Part shown: piece after piece, positions 8,438 to 17,321 of the stretch
Position numbering within the stretch: the first letter of the stretch is position 1
How the letters are laid out: every line of letters begins with the position of its first letter
From: Photobacterium sp. GB-56
GTDB lineage: Bacteria > Pseudomonadota > Gammaproteobacteria > Enterobacterales > Vibrionaceae
Reading direction: 5' to 3'
Assembly: GCF_003026105.1 (NCBI RefSeq)
Contig: NZ_PYNW01000008.1
Span: 1 to 64,000, forward strand
DNA length: 64,000 nucleotides
Made by a program: the position numbers and the translations under genes
The notes under the pieces: model-generated
Told to the model about the DNA's origin: nothing
The model's input: the letters and a program-made list of their open reading frames with translations, nothing else
Databases searched by the model: none

Positions 8438-8468
8438 TCTCGTTAAAATCAGATAAGGAAAGCATTTT

Positions 8469-8852
8469 ATGTTTAACGGAATGCATCATGTTGCGATCAT
8501 ATGCTCTGATTATCAGCGTTCTAAGTACTTCTATAGTCAAATATTAAAACTAGAGATCATTAATGAAACCTATAGAGCGCAACGTCAGTCGTACAAACTC
8601 GATCTACGTTTACCAGATAATAGCCAAATCGAACTGTTTTCTTTTCCTGATGCACCTCAAAGACCCAGTTATCCTGAGGCCCAAGGGCTACGTCATCTGG
8701 CGTTTTCAGTTGATGATGTGGAATCTGTAGCAGCATATTTAGTTGAACATCATATTGAGGTAGAAGCGATCCGTATTGATGAATTAACGGGAAAGAAATT
8801 TACTTTTTTTAGCGATCCAGATGGATTACCACTTGAGTTGTATCAGTCTTAA
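8469..8852 (+). CDS. VOC-superfamily (glyoxalase-fold) protein, YaeR/GloA2-like
   Basis: 127 residues, close in length to E. coli YaeR (129). It has two beta-alpha-beta-beta-beta units with metal-ligand candidates: HHVAIICSDY at the start, QIELFSF in the middle, and GLRHLAFSVDD and DPDGLPLELYQ in the second half. Members bind divalent metal; YaeR is often called lactoylglutathione lyase-like, but its substrate is not established. A good ribosome-binding site (AAGGAAAG) precedes the start. Confidence 0.85.
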   Translation: MFNGMHHVAIICSDYQRSKYFYSQILKLEIINETYRAQRQSYKLDLRLPDNSQIELFSFPDAPQRPSYPEAQGLRHLAFSVDDVESVAAYLVEHHIEVEAIRIDELTGKKFTFFSDPDGLPLELYQS

Positions 8853-8940
8853 CGTTGAGAAGTGTGGGTTTTTAGCTAACAAAGATATGCATATAAGGGT
8901 ATATTGTATTGGTTAATAATTAATCATTGGAAGGGATGTA

Positions 8941-9729
8941 ATGCGCAGGATTATATTTAATCAGAAAGGTGGGGTGGGTAAATCAAGTATTACCGTAAAT
9001 TTAGCGGCTATTAGTGCGGCGAAAGGGTACAAGACATTGGTGATAGATCTCGATGTACAAGGTAATTCAAGCCATTATTTAGGGTTCGATATTAATCAAA
9101 AAAGCGATAAAACCATTGCTGATTTACTTAATCAAACCGCTTCTTGGTTTTCAATGGCATCACCAACATTGGATTACCCCCAACCGACCGATTATGATAA
9201 TTTATTTCTTATTCCATCGAGCCCTAAGTTAGATAAATTAGAGCCAGAATTAGAACGCCGCTATAAGATTTATAAGTTACGTGAAACTTTAGATGAATTA
9301 GAAAAAGAATATGAACATATTTATATTGATACCCCACCAAACCTAAATTTCTATACTAAGTCGGGATTAATTGCGGCGCATAACTTATTGATCCCATTTG
9401 ATTGTGATAGTTTTTCACAACAGGCATTGATCAATTTAATGGACAATTTAGCAGAGCTTCGAGACGATCATAATCGTGAGTTGTCATTAGAAGGTATTGT
9501 GGTCAATATGTTTAATGCCCAGGCAAATTTTCCCCGTCAAATTATTGAGAGTGTTAAAGAATTAGGCTTCCCAGTATTAGAGCCTTATCTACCTCAATCG
9601 ATCAAAATGAAAGAATCACATTTTCAACAAATCCCGCTTATTCATTTCCAACCAAAGCATAAGTTAACTCAGCAATTTTCGCTATTACATCAACAATTAA
9701 GTGATGCTAAACAAGCTGTCAAAAGTTAG
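8941..9729 (+). CDS. Orphan ParA-family ATPase
   Basis: 262 residues. The deviant Walker A KGGVGKSS at the N-terminus, followed by VIDLDVQGNSS (A' motif) and YIDTPPN (Walker B), defines the ParA/MinD P-loop group that binds DNA or membranes as ATP dimers to position cargo. No parB or other partner gene lies next to it: the neighbours are a VOC gene and, convergent, mscS. It is therefore unlikely to be the chromosome-partition ParA and may position another cargo. The start ATG is preceded by GGAAGGGATG. Confidence 0.85.
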   Translation: MRRIIFNQKGGVGKSSITVNLAAISAAKGYKTLVIDLDVQGNSSHYLGFDINQKSDKTIADLLNQTASWFSMASPTLDYPQPTDYDNLFLIPSSPKLDKLEPELERRYKIYKLRETLDELEKEYEHIYIDTPPNLNFYTKSGLIAAHNLLIPFDCDSFSQQALINLMDNLAELRDDHNRELSLEGIVVNMFNAQANFPRQIIESVKELGFPVLEPYLPQSIKMKESHFQQIPLIHFQPKHKLTQQFSLLHQQLSDAKQAVKS

Positions 9730-9753
9730 CCGTATTTTTTATTGCTTACAATT

Positions 9754-9784
9754 AAAAAGAGCGAGATTAATGCTCGCTCTTTTT
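9754..9784. terminator. Bidirectional terminator between parA and mscS-like genes
   Basis: AAAAAGAGCGAG (9754-9765), loop ATTAATG, CTCGCTCTTTTT (9773-9784); A and T runs on both sides serve both convergent genes. Confidence 0.9.
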
Positions 9785-9788
9785 CAGG

Positions 9789-10634
9789 TTAGTCATCTTT
9801 GTTGGGAAAATGCTTTTCGTATTCTTCCATAAAATCTTGTCGAATTTCTTGCTCTAAATGCGTCGCTTGCTCTGTTGGACAAAATAACATGAAGTGAACA
9901 ATTTGCTCTCCTGTCGCACCACTACTGATATGGATGTGTGGCTCTGAGCCCGGTAAATCAACACCCGCATGTTTTTCTATCATGCTGTTATAGCGACGAG
10001 CGACGTCAATAAAATCTTCACAATGATGCTCTATTTTTTTGACCATAGTTGGTAGTAAAGGATAGAGGTTGAGGAAATTGGGTACGACGATAGAAAAGTT
10101 ATGGTAAACATAACGCTTCATAAAATTGAGGTTTTTTACTGGGTAAGTGAAAAACATACTATTAGGTAAGGTTGCTGTTTTTCCTGTGTAATGATATTGG
10201 CCATGATGAAGATCGATCTCTTGGATAACCGTTGCCATCATATTGTGTTCGATGACTTCGCCGCATAACTTGCCCACTTCAATCCAGTCACCGATTCGAA
10301 ACGAACGTGAGCTTGCGCGTTGAATTGATCCTGTAATACAAAGAATAATTTCTTTCGATGCGACAACAATGGCAACCGCGATCGCTGTGACAGATAATGC
10401 AAACTCATTAATTTCTGAGCGCCAAAGGATAAAGAGTAAAAGGATAAGAATAGAAAAGGTGCCATTTTTGGTTCGAGACATCCATTTTCGTTGTTCTTCT
10501 GAAAGAAAGAGTTCTTCCCCTCGAATTTTGGTCAAAACCAGACGACGGATCAGTGAAACAATCACAATGATCAGAGCACTTAGCAGTAATTTGTGTGCGA
10601 TGAGGAAATTAATAACTTCCGTAACCTTATCCAT
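9789..10634 (-). CDS. MscS-type small-conductance mechanosensitive channel
   Basis: 281 residues with three hydrophobic segments (about 10-30, 55-75, 78-100). The third runs into the pore-helix/beta-domain region: ASKEIILCITGSIQRASSR, then FRIGDWIEVGKLCGEVIEHN, matching the MscS domain (F-xxGD-xI) and GXV turn. It would release solutes on osmotic downshift from the inner membrane. It is shorter than channels with extra N-terminal helices and resembles the YnaI/YbdG side of the family more than canonical MscS, judged by the QEIDLHHG...TLPNS part. AAGGAATAACG precedes the ATG. Confidence 0.85.
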   Translation of the reverse strand: MDKVTEVINFLIAHKLLLSALIIVIVSLIRRLVLTKIRGEELFLSEEQRKWMSRTKNGTFSILILLLFILWRSEINEFALSVTAIAVAIVVASKEIILCITGSIQRASSRSFRIGDWIEVGKLCGEVIEHNMMATVIQEIDLHHGQYHYTGKTATLPNSMFFTYPVKNLNFMKRYVYHNFSIVVPNFLNLYPLLPTMVKKIEHHCEDFIDVARRYNSMIEKHAGVDLPGSEPHIHISSGATGEQIVHFMLFCPTEQATHLEQEIRQDFMEEYEKHFPNKDD

Positions 10635-10824
10635 CGTTATTCCTTTTTATTTCAATACATCAATAAAGAGTTATATCAAAAAAAACAGATGAATGTGTTA
10701 GAGAAATCAAAACTTTATAGAATTGGGTATAAGACAACTTGGTATTTGAAAATAGAGTACAGAGAAAAAGAGCGATAAGCTCCTTTAAAAATGTGATGAG
10801 ATCTTATTTATTATCGCGTTTGTA

Positions 10825-10974
10825 TCATTCAGTAAAAGAACGTTGGTAAGCGACGGTAATTTTTTGATGATTTAGTTGGGTGTTAATGGTGAGTGCAATA
10901 TGAGGTTTTTGATAAAAACAGCCATTATCGAGGAGATAATTAGTGAAACTATCAAAAGTCCATGTTAACTGATT
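10825..10974 (-). pseudogene. Open fragment without start, unknown origin
   Basis: The minus strand is open for 49 codons (WTFDSFTNYLLDNGCFYQK, then INTQLNHQKITVAYQRSFTE) and ends in TGA at 10825, preceded upstream by a stop and with no ATG at the front. The composition looks like real protein sequence, so this is probably the 3' remnant of a deleted gene. I do not recognise the family. Confidence 0.35.
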
Positions 10975-11046
10975 CTATTTAGAGCTTGATATTCATGTTA
11001 GTGTTTTCATTGGGTGTTTTTTATACGGAGGTGATGGTGAAAAAAC

Positions 11047-11255
11047 AAGTATGGACACAGTTCAGAAGATAAAGCACAAGCATATAATGAGTTTGTAGTG
11101 TTTAGCTCAGTAACAGTCGTCTCTTTACTTGCTAGCATCGCAGGCTTAATAACATGATTGGTTGGTATCAGCTTACCCTTCTTGTCATTCCATTCATGTT
11201 CGTCATTATAGCTATGTTGTTTATGTTTAAACCTAAATTAATAGTTTCGATTTAA
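11047..11255 (+). pseudogene. 3' relic of an MFS transporter gene
   Basis: One frame (11047-11157) reads KYGHSSEDKAQAYNEFVVFS followed by SVTVVSLLASIAGLIT and a stop; the next frame (11154-11255) continues IGWYQLTLLVIPFMFVIIAM and ends FMFKPKLIVSI. Together they match the last two transmembrane helices of major-facilitator proteins of the type with a DKAxAxNEFxVF loop. The rest of the gene is missing and a frameshift joins the halves, so this is a deletion remnant. Confidence 0.65.
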
Positions 11256-11357
11256 CCTCAAAAGTAACGCTATGTTTATGATTATTTATCGTAATTTTAA
11301 GGACTTCAGTCTAAGTTTGATAAAGATAGAATCATAAAATGTAGAGAATCTCTGAGT

Positions 11358-12800
11358 ATGAAAAGTGACATAATTCTTATCGGTAAGGGCGAAAACAAAA
11401 TTGGGATCCATCCTAAATATGCCAATCGTCATGGTTTTATTGCTGGAGCAACAGGTACAGGTAAAACGGTAACACTTCAATGTTTAGCTGAGGGTTTTTC
11501 ATCCCTTGGTGTCCCCGTTTTTCTTGCTGACGTAAAAGGTGACTTATCAGGTATGGCGAAGGCTGGTACTGATAACGCCGTTGTTCAAAAACGTTGTCGA
11601 GAAATTGGTATTGATGATTTTCAATTTACTTCCTTTCCCGTTGAGTTCTGGGATTTGTTTGGGAAAGAAGGGGCAAAAATCCGCGCGACGTTAGAAGACA
11701 TGGGACCGCTATTATTAAGTCGTTTGTTAGATTGTAATGATGTCCAAGAAGGGCTAATTAATTTAGCGTTTGAATATGCAGAAGAAAATCAAATGCCGAT
11801 GTTGGATTTGGATGATTTTTCTACCGCACTAAATTACTTAGGCGATAACTCAAAACAACTGGGTGGGATGTACGGACGTATCAGTAAGTCCTCTATTGCT
11901 GCTATTGAGCGGCGTTTATTGGGCTTTAAACGCCAAGGTGGTAGCGAGTTTTTTGGTGAGCCAGCATTGGATTACCATGATTTCATGAAAACTGCCGCAG
12001 ATGGTCGAGGCATTATAAATATTCTGGATGCAAGTACCTTGATCCAATCACCAAAGTTGTACTCAACCTTCTTATTATGGTTGTTGTCTGAGCTTTATGA
12101 AAACCTACCGGAAGTCGGTGATCTCGATAAACCTAAATTTGTGTTCTTTTTCGATGAGGCTCATCTCCTGTTTGATGATGTACCGAAGGTCTTCTTAGAT
12201 CAGATTGAGCAAGTGGTACGTTTGATCCGCTCTAAAGCGGTTGGGATCTATTTTGTAAGTCAAAATCCAACCGATATTCCAGATTCAGTATTAGGACAGC
12301 TGGGTAATCGCATTCAACATGCGTTACGTGCCTATACCCCAAAAGAGAGAAAAGCCGTAAAAGTTGCAGCTGAATCATTTAGGGATAACCCAAATTTAGA
12401 TGTAGTTACCTTACTGGGTGAATTAGGCGTAGGTGAAGCACTAGTATCAGTATTAGAAGAGGGCGGTGTACCATCGGTAGTTGAACATGCCACTATTCGC
12501 CCTCCAGAGTCGCAAATTGGTCCTATTCGTGCTGATAAGCGCATTGAAATGCTAAACGCCAGTCAGTATTTTCAGCAATATAAAGTAGCAGTGAATCGTG
12601 AGTCAGCCCATGAGATATTAAATAAGCGCACAGAGCAGAAAAAGCAGCAAACACAAGAAGCTGAACATGATAAACAGGAACGTGCAAGTATTCGAAAACC
12701 TCGTCGCTCTCAGCGCCAAACATACACTGAATCGTTTATTAAAACCTTATTAAGGCAACTTGCGAATGCAATCGTAAGAGCGTTATTCAAGCGGCGTTAA
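11358..12800 (+). CDS. yjgR: YjgR-type HerA/FtsK-like ATPase (DUF853)
   Basis: 480 residues. Walker A GATGTGKTVTLQ is near residue 31; ADVKGDLSGMA, FFFDEAHLLF (Walker B) and FVSQNPTDIPDSVLGQLGNR (sensor/arginine region) follow, all diagnostic of the DUF853/YjgR branch of HerA-like ATPases. The last 70 residues are basic and rich in Q/R/K (IRKPRRSQRQ). Family members form hexameric rings thought to move DNA or peptides; the cellular role of YjgR is not established. The gene is single, with no NurA-type nuclease nearby. Confidence 0.9.
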   Translation: MKSDIILIGKGENKIGIHPKYANRHGFIAGATGTGKTVTLQCLAEGFSSLGVPVFLADVKGDLSGMAKAGTDNAVVQKRCREIGIDDFQFTSFPVEFWDLFGKEGAKIRATLEDMGPLLLSRLLDCNDVQEGLINLAFEYAEENQMPMLDLDDFSTALNYLGDNSKQLGGMYGRISKSSIAAIERRLLGFKRQGGSEFFGEPALDYHDFMKTAADGRGIINILDASTLIQSPKLYSTFLLWLLSELYENLPEVGDLDKPKFVFFFDEAHLLFDDVPKVFLDQIEQVVRLIRSKAVGIYFVSQNPTDIPDSVLGQLGNRIQHALRAYTPKERKAVKVAAESFRDNPNLDVVTLLGELGVGEALVSVLEEGGVPSVVEHATIRPPESQIGPIRADKRIEMLNASQYFQQYKVAVNRESAHEILNKRTEQKKQQTQEAEHDKQERASIRKPRRSQRQTYTESFIKTLLRQLANAIVRALFKRR

Positions 12801-12949
12801 TTTGATGACTAAATCTCTTCTGTGTTATCGATAAAGAGATACGGTGTAAATCTTATATTGTTGTCGATAAATATGTTACTGAGCCCATGGCTTTTTTATA
12901 AGAAAAGCGTAAGGTCTTAAGCTTCTATTTTTAAAGGATAATAGTAGAC

Positions 12950-13498
12950 GTGCATATTTTTACAGATAGAAAAAAAATCCTGATTGATACGCGAAGTTCT
13001 GATGAGTTCTTAGCGGGTCATGTTGAAGGTAGTGTATTTGTTGGATTTGGCGGGAAACAATTTAAATGGTGGCTTGAATTAATGCTACCGGATAAAAACA
13101 TTCAATTAGACGTTATTGCTTCACCTAATAATCAAGACCAAGTAAAAGAAACATTGCAATCACTAGGTTATACCCATATCCGTTTTCAATCGCTTGAGGG
13201 GACACTGTCTCAGGTTGAACATATATCTGCTGAAACGTTAGTAACGAAGGCATCAGATCTAAATATTTTAGATGTGCGTGAACAAGATGAAATAGCAAAA
13301 GGTGCGCTACCTAATGCTGAGGCATTACCGTTATCCGATATTGTGCAAGGCAAACTGCCTTCAGAGAAAGATAACTTTGTTGTCCATTGTGCGGGTGGAT
13401 ACCGTTCTTTGATTGCTATCTCATTGCTTAAATTACTACGACAATGCCATTTTATTCAAATTGATGGCGGATTCTCTGCAATTAAACGCCATATATAA
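12950..13498 (+). CDS. Tandem rhodanese-domain protein
   Basis: 182 residues from GTG 12950, preceded by AAAGGATAA. The first half (DTRSSDEFLAGHVEGSVFVG) is a rhodanese fold lacking an evident active-site Cys. The second half (LDVREQDEIAKGALPNAEAL) has the active-site loop HCAGGYRS with the catalytic Cys. Rhodaneses transfer sulfane sulfur through this Cys. The double arrangement resembles the C-terminal part of metallo-beta-lactamase/rhodanese sulfur-dioxygenase fusions, but the MBL domain is not here. Single gene; role inferred as sulfur transfer or persulfide handling. Confidence 0.8.
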   Translation: MHIFTDRKKILIDTRSSDEFLAGHVEGSVFVGFGGKQFKWWLELMLPDKNIQLDVIASPNNQDQVKETLQSLGYTHIRFQSLEGTLSQVEHISAETLVTKASDLNILDVREQDEIAKGALPNAEALPLSDIVQGKLPSEKDNFVVHCAGGYRSLIAISLLKLLRQCHFIQIDGGFSAIKRHI

Positions 13499-13886
13499 CT
13501 GTTTTATATAAAATTAAGTCATTGATAAATAATGTTTATTGATATTGTTTTTTATAAAAGTTATCGATGGCTTTGTTTTTCTCCTTCTAAAAAAAACTTT
13601 TTTTGGCCTAAAAATAGCTTTTCGAGGGGGATTTTTAATACGGTTAAATGTTATCAAAATGTTGTTGATTGTTTGCCTCTTGTTGCAAAATCCATGAAAT
13701 CTAGAAATTCTTGTACGAATATTTGTGCAAAAGAATTGATCCCTGACTTATTTTTTTTGAAAAATAGCCAGTCTCTGAAATGCTGAATACATGTTTCTAC
13801 TAATAAAAAAAGTCATACCCTGTACCAGACGTAGAAGCATTATATGCTTAATGTTGAGTATAAATTCAAGGATTGAGAGATAGATT
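13499..13886. other. Intergenic leader region of the chitinase gene
   Basis: T-rich sequence without a convincing gene. About 40 bases before the chitinase start there is a palindrome AAGCAT-TAT-ATGCTT (13835-13849) that could be an operator. The ribosome-binding site is GAGAGA just before ATG 13887. Confidence 0.4.
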
Positions 13887-16442
13887 ATGATTCGATTTAA
13901 CCTTTGTGCAGCAGGAATATCCCTTGCACTGTCAGGCGCTGCTTTCGCGGCCCCTACGGCACCAAGCATTGATCTGTATGGTTCTAACAACCTTCAGTTC
14001 TCTAAAATTGAGCTAGCGATGGAAACAACATCTGGCTATAACGACATGGTTAAATACCATGACAAAGCTAAGATTAATGTGAAATTTAACCAATGGAGTG
14101 GTAAATCAGGCGATACTTACAACATCTATTTTGATGGTGAAAAGGTCGCATCTGGTCCAATCAAAGGTAGTCAAACCACCGCTTCTTTTGAGTACGAGCA
14201 AGGCGGCTTGTACCAAATGGAAATCGAAGCCTGTGACGAAACAGGATGTGCGAAAAGTGCGCCAGCACAAATCACCATTGCAGATACAGATGGTTCACAC
14301 TTACCTCCTCTAGCAATGAATGTTGATCCAAACAACAAATCATTTGATACCGACCCAAGCGTTGTTATGGGGACGTATTTCGTTGAGTGGGGTATCTATG
14401 GCCGTGAATATACAGTAGATAACATTCCTGCAGACAACTTGACCCATATTCTTTATGGCTTCATCCCAATTTGTGGTCCAAACGAGTCTGTGAAATCGGT
14501 AGGTGGTAATAGCTTCAACGCACTACAAACTGCTTGTAAAGGTGTTAATGATTACGAAGTTGTTATCCATGACCCATGGGCTGCATTCCAAAAGAGCTTT
14601 AAGCAAGCAGGTCATGAATATAGCACACCTATCAAGGGTAACTACGCAATGCTAATGGCATTGAAACAGCGTAACCCTGATCTGAAAATTATCCCATCAA
14701 TCGGTGGCTGGACATTGTCTGACCCATTCTTTGATTTTGTAGATAAAGCAAACCGTGACACATTCGTTGCCTCTGTTGAGAAATTCCTAAAAACGTGGAA
14801 ATTCTATGATGGTGTAGATATTGACTGGGAATTCCCTGGTGGCGGCGGCCAAGCAGCAGATCGCGGTGATGTAGTAAAAGATGGTCCTGCTTACATTGCG
14901 TTAATGCGTGAACTGCGTGCGATGCTTGATAAGCTAGAAGCTGATACAGGTCGTACTTATGAGCTAACATCAGCAATCGGTGTTGGTTACGATAAAATTG
15001 AAGACGTTGATTATGGCGAAGCTATCCAATACATGGATTACATCTTCGCAATGACATACGACTTCTACGGCGGTTGGAACAACGTTCCTGGTCACCAAAC
15101 AGCACTTTACTGTGGTAACTTCATGCGTCCTGGTCAGTGTGACGGTACTGGTCTAGATGAAAATGGCGAACCGTACAAAGGACCTGCATACACCTCTGAT
15201 ATTGGTATTCAGTTACTGCTCGATCAGGGCGTTCCTGCTAACAAACTGGTTCTTGGTGCTGCAATGTATGGTCGTGGTTGGACGGGTGTAACACCTGATA
15301 CGCTAACAGATCCAACAGATCCAATGACAGGTACAGGTACTGGCAAACTGACGGGCAGCAAAGCTCAAGGTGTTTGGGAAGACGGCGTTATTGATTACAA
15401 AGGCATTAAATCATACATGCTTGGTGCTAACAGCCAAGGTATCAATGGCTTTGAATATGGTTACGATGAGCAAGCAGAAGCACCGTATGTGTGGAATCGT
15501 TCAACAGGTGACTTGATCACATTTGATGATGAGCGTTCTGTTAAAGCTAAAGGTAACTACGTTAAATCACTTGGTCTTGCTGGTTTATTCTCATGGGAAA
15601 TTGATGCGGATAACGGTGATATCCTAAATGCAATGCATGAAGGTGTATCGGGCGCGGTGATTGATAAGCCAAACAAGGCACCAACAGCAGCAGCTGGCGT
15701 GGATCAAACGGTTTCAGGTCCTGCATCTGTAACACTTGATGGTTCAAGCTCGAAAGACTCAGATGGTAGCATTGCTAGTTATGCTTGGGAGCAAGTATCA
15801 GGTACAGCGGTAGCATTAACTGGTGCTGATTCTGCTACAGCAAGTTTTGCCGCTGCAGAAGTGGTAGAAGCTGAGCAATTAACGTTCAAACTAACAGTAA
15901 CAGATAACAAAGGTGCATCGTCATCAGATACTGTTGTTGTCACTGTAACTCCTAAAGATGTTGTCGTACCACCAACAAACACGGCACCAGTTGCAAGTGT
16001 AACTGCACCACAAACAGCAAACGCTGGCGATGTAGTTGTTGTTGATGCATCAGCTTCTTCTGATGCAGATGCGGGTGATACGCTAACATTTGATTGGACA
16101 TTACCAGCTGGTGTTAATGCAACAGTTAATGGTTCACAAGTACTATTTACTGCGGCTGAGTACACGCAAGACACTAACGTAGTCTTTACTGTAACGGTAT
16201 CTGATGGTGAAGCAAGTTCAAGTGCTTCAGCGACAGTTGTTGTTGCTAAACATACAACGGTAGAGCCACCTGTTGATACATGTGATAACGCATGGGACGC
16301 AGCAACAGTTTACACTGGCGGTGACCAAGCGACTAAAGATGGTAAGGTTTGGGAAGCTAAGTGGTGGACACGTGGCGAAGACCCAGCGAAATCTGGTCAA
16401 TGGGGTGTATGGAAAGAAGTTGGCGTAGCTAACTGTCAATAA
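13887..16442 (+). CDS. chiA: Secreted chitinase A, GH18 with PKD domains and CBM5/12
   Basis: 851 residues. A signal peptide (cleavage near AFA-AP, residue 21-22) is followed by a ChiA-type N-terminal Ig-like domain (about 22-135). The GH18 catalytic domain (about 150-580) carries YDGVDIDWEFPGG, the DxxDxDxE motif with proton donor E315; SIGGW and MTYDFYGGWN are further GH18 signatures. Two PKD-like domains (about 595-690 and 700-785) and a C-terminal chitin-binding CBM5/12 with conserved aromatics (WDAATVYTGGD, WEAKWWTRGEDP) complete it. The enzyme cuts chitin outside the cell, releasing chito-oligosaccharides. Domain order and size match Vibrionaceae ChiA-type chitinases. A strong terminator follows. 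Confidence 0.95.
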   Translation: MIRFNLCAAGISLALSGAAFAAPTAPSIDLYGSNNLQFSKIELAMETTSGYNDMVKYHDKAKINVKFNQWSGKSGDTYNIYFDGEKVASGPIKGSQTTASFEYEQGGLYQMEIEACDETGCAKSAPAQITIADTDGSHLPPLAMNVDPNNKSFDTDPSVVMGTYFVEWGIYGREYTVDNIPADNLTHILYGFIPICGPNESVKSVGGNSFNALQTACKGVNDYEVVIHDPWAAFQKSFKQAGHEYSTPIKGNYAMLMALKQRNPDLKIIPSIGGWTLSDPFFDFVDKANRDTFVASVEKFLKTWKFYDGVDIDWEFPGGGGQAADRGDVVKDGPAYIALMRELRAMLDKLEADTGRTYELTSAIGVGYDKIEDVDYGEAIQYMDYIFAMTYDFYGGWNNVPGHQTALYCGNFMRPGQCDGTGLDENGEPYKGPAYTSDIGIQLLLDQGVPANKLVLGAAMYGRGWTGVTPDTLTDPTDPMTGTGTGKLTGSKAQGVWEDGVIDYKGIKSYMLGANSQGINGFEYGYDEQAEAPYVWNRSTGDLITFDDERSVKAKGNYVKSLGLAGLFSWEIDADNGDILNAMHEGVSGAVIDKPNKAPTAAAGVDQTVSGPASVTLDGSSSKDSDGSIASYAWEQVSGTAVALTGADSATASFAAAEVVEAEQLTFKLTVTDNKGASSSDTVVVTVTPKDVVVPPTNTAPVASVTAPQTANAGDVVVVDASASSDADAGDTLTFDWTLPAGVNATVNGSQVLFTAAEYTQDTNVVFTVTVSDGEASSSASATVVVAKHTTVEPPVDTCDNAWDAATVYTGGDQATKDGKVWEAKWWTRGEDPAKSGQWGVWKEVGVANCQ

Positions 16443-16508
16443 GCGTGAAAAAATGTACTGGTGGTTAAGATTGAATTAATCATCAGACATTAACAAACAC
16501 TTATTATC

Positions 16509-16545
16509 AATCCCTTGGTATTATTTATACCAAGGGATTTTTTAT
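16509..16545 (+). terminator. Rho-independent terminator of the chitinase gene
   Basis: AATCCCTTGGTAT, loop TATTT, ATACCAAGGGATT, then TTTTT; a 13-bp perfect stem. Confidence 0.95.
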
Positions 16546-16619
16546 TTAACCGCGATAAAAAGATAATAAAAAACGCCCCGTTTATAGTACTGAGCGTTGA
16601 ATCTTTTTAGTGCGAGCTA

Positions 16620-17042
16620 CTAACGGCTAAGAAATGCGTAGCCTGTTGTAAATGCTGCTTCTTGGAATTGACGTAAACCGGTATCACGGAAATCAACCGC
16701 CATTGGATTACGCTTTAGCTTTTGCTTTATGTCAGCATTGGTCATGAAGTTAACATCAACATCTGGAATAAGCTGGATAGCCGATTCTAATTTAAAGCCT
16801 ACTGCGCTACCTGCAAACTTACCACGCGTTTCACGGTTACGGATTACAACTTTATCTACTTGGTAATCATCCAGTAGTTTTTTAAATGCGAATTGGAAAT
16901 CACGCATTTGTTGGTTATCTAGAGAATCTTCCATGATGAACTTTTGTGTACGACATTGTGGAATATCGAACATGCCATTTTGAAGTGAAAGAAGGCAAAT
17001 AACCGCTTCGTTACTACGTAGCTCAACAGCACAAATTTTCAT
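16620..17042 (-). CDS. DUF3010 family protein
   Basis: 140 residues. The pattern MKICAVELRSNEAVICLL, then VDKVVIRNRETRGKFAGSA and GFKLESAIQLI, is that of DUF3010, a family largely confined to marine gammaproteobacteria. The VELxxNEAxI start and the buried strands suggest an RNase-H-like fold, but no function is established. It stands alone in convergent orientation to chiA. Confidence 0.85.
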   Translation of the reverse strand: MKICAVELRSNEAVICLLSLQNGMFDIPQCRTQKFIMEDSLDNQQMRDFQFAFKKLLDDYQVDKVVIRNRETRGKFAGSAVGFKLESAIQLIPDVDVNFMTNADIKQKLKRNPMAVDFRDTGLRQFQEAAFTTGYAFLSR

Positions 17043-17321
17043 GTTAACACCTGAATCTGAATATTTTGGCGCTTATTGTAGGCGAAAAAGTGATTTGCTG
17101 TTAGTACCTATTACATTTTTATCGTTCTTTGAGTTAGAGGCGCCTAATGAGTGAGTCTTCGTAAAGGACAATGAAAGAGAGGGGAAATGAATAAGATATG
17201 TAAACGCATTTTTTCGTAATGGTATAGCGTTGCATTATTTTATGATGAACTACATCGTAAAAATCAAATCATTTTAAGATTGTTAAAAAGTAATATGAAT
17301 AATTACTACTAAGTATTTTGC

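Noticed and set aside
13532-13786. 84-residue frame upstream of chiA
   Set aside because: T-rich composition, no ribosome-binding site, no protein-like pattern; more likely leader DNA.
15779-16174. Minus-strand frame opposite the chitinase PKD domains
   Set aside because: Shadow of the repetitive Thr/Ser/Ala/Val-rich linker coding sequence.
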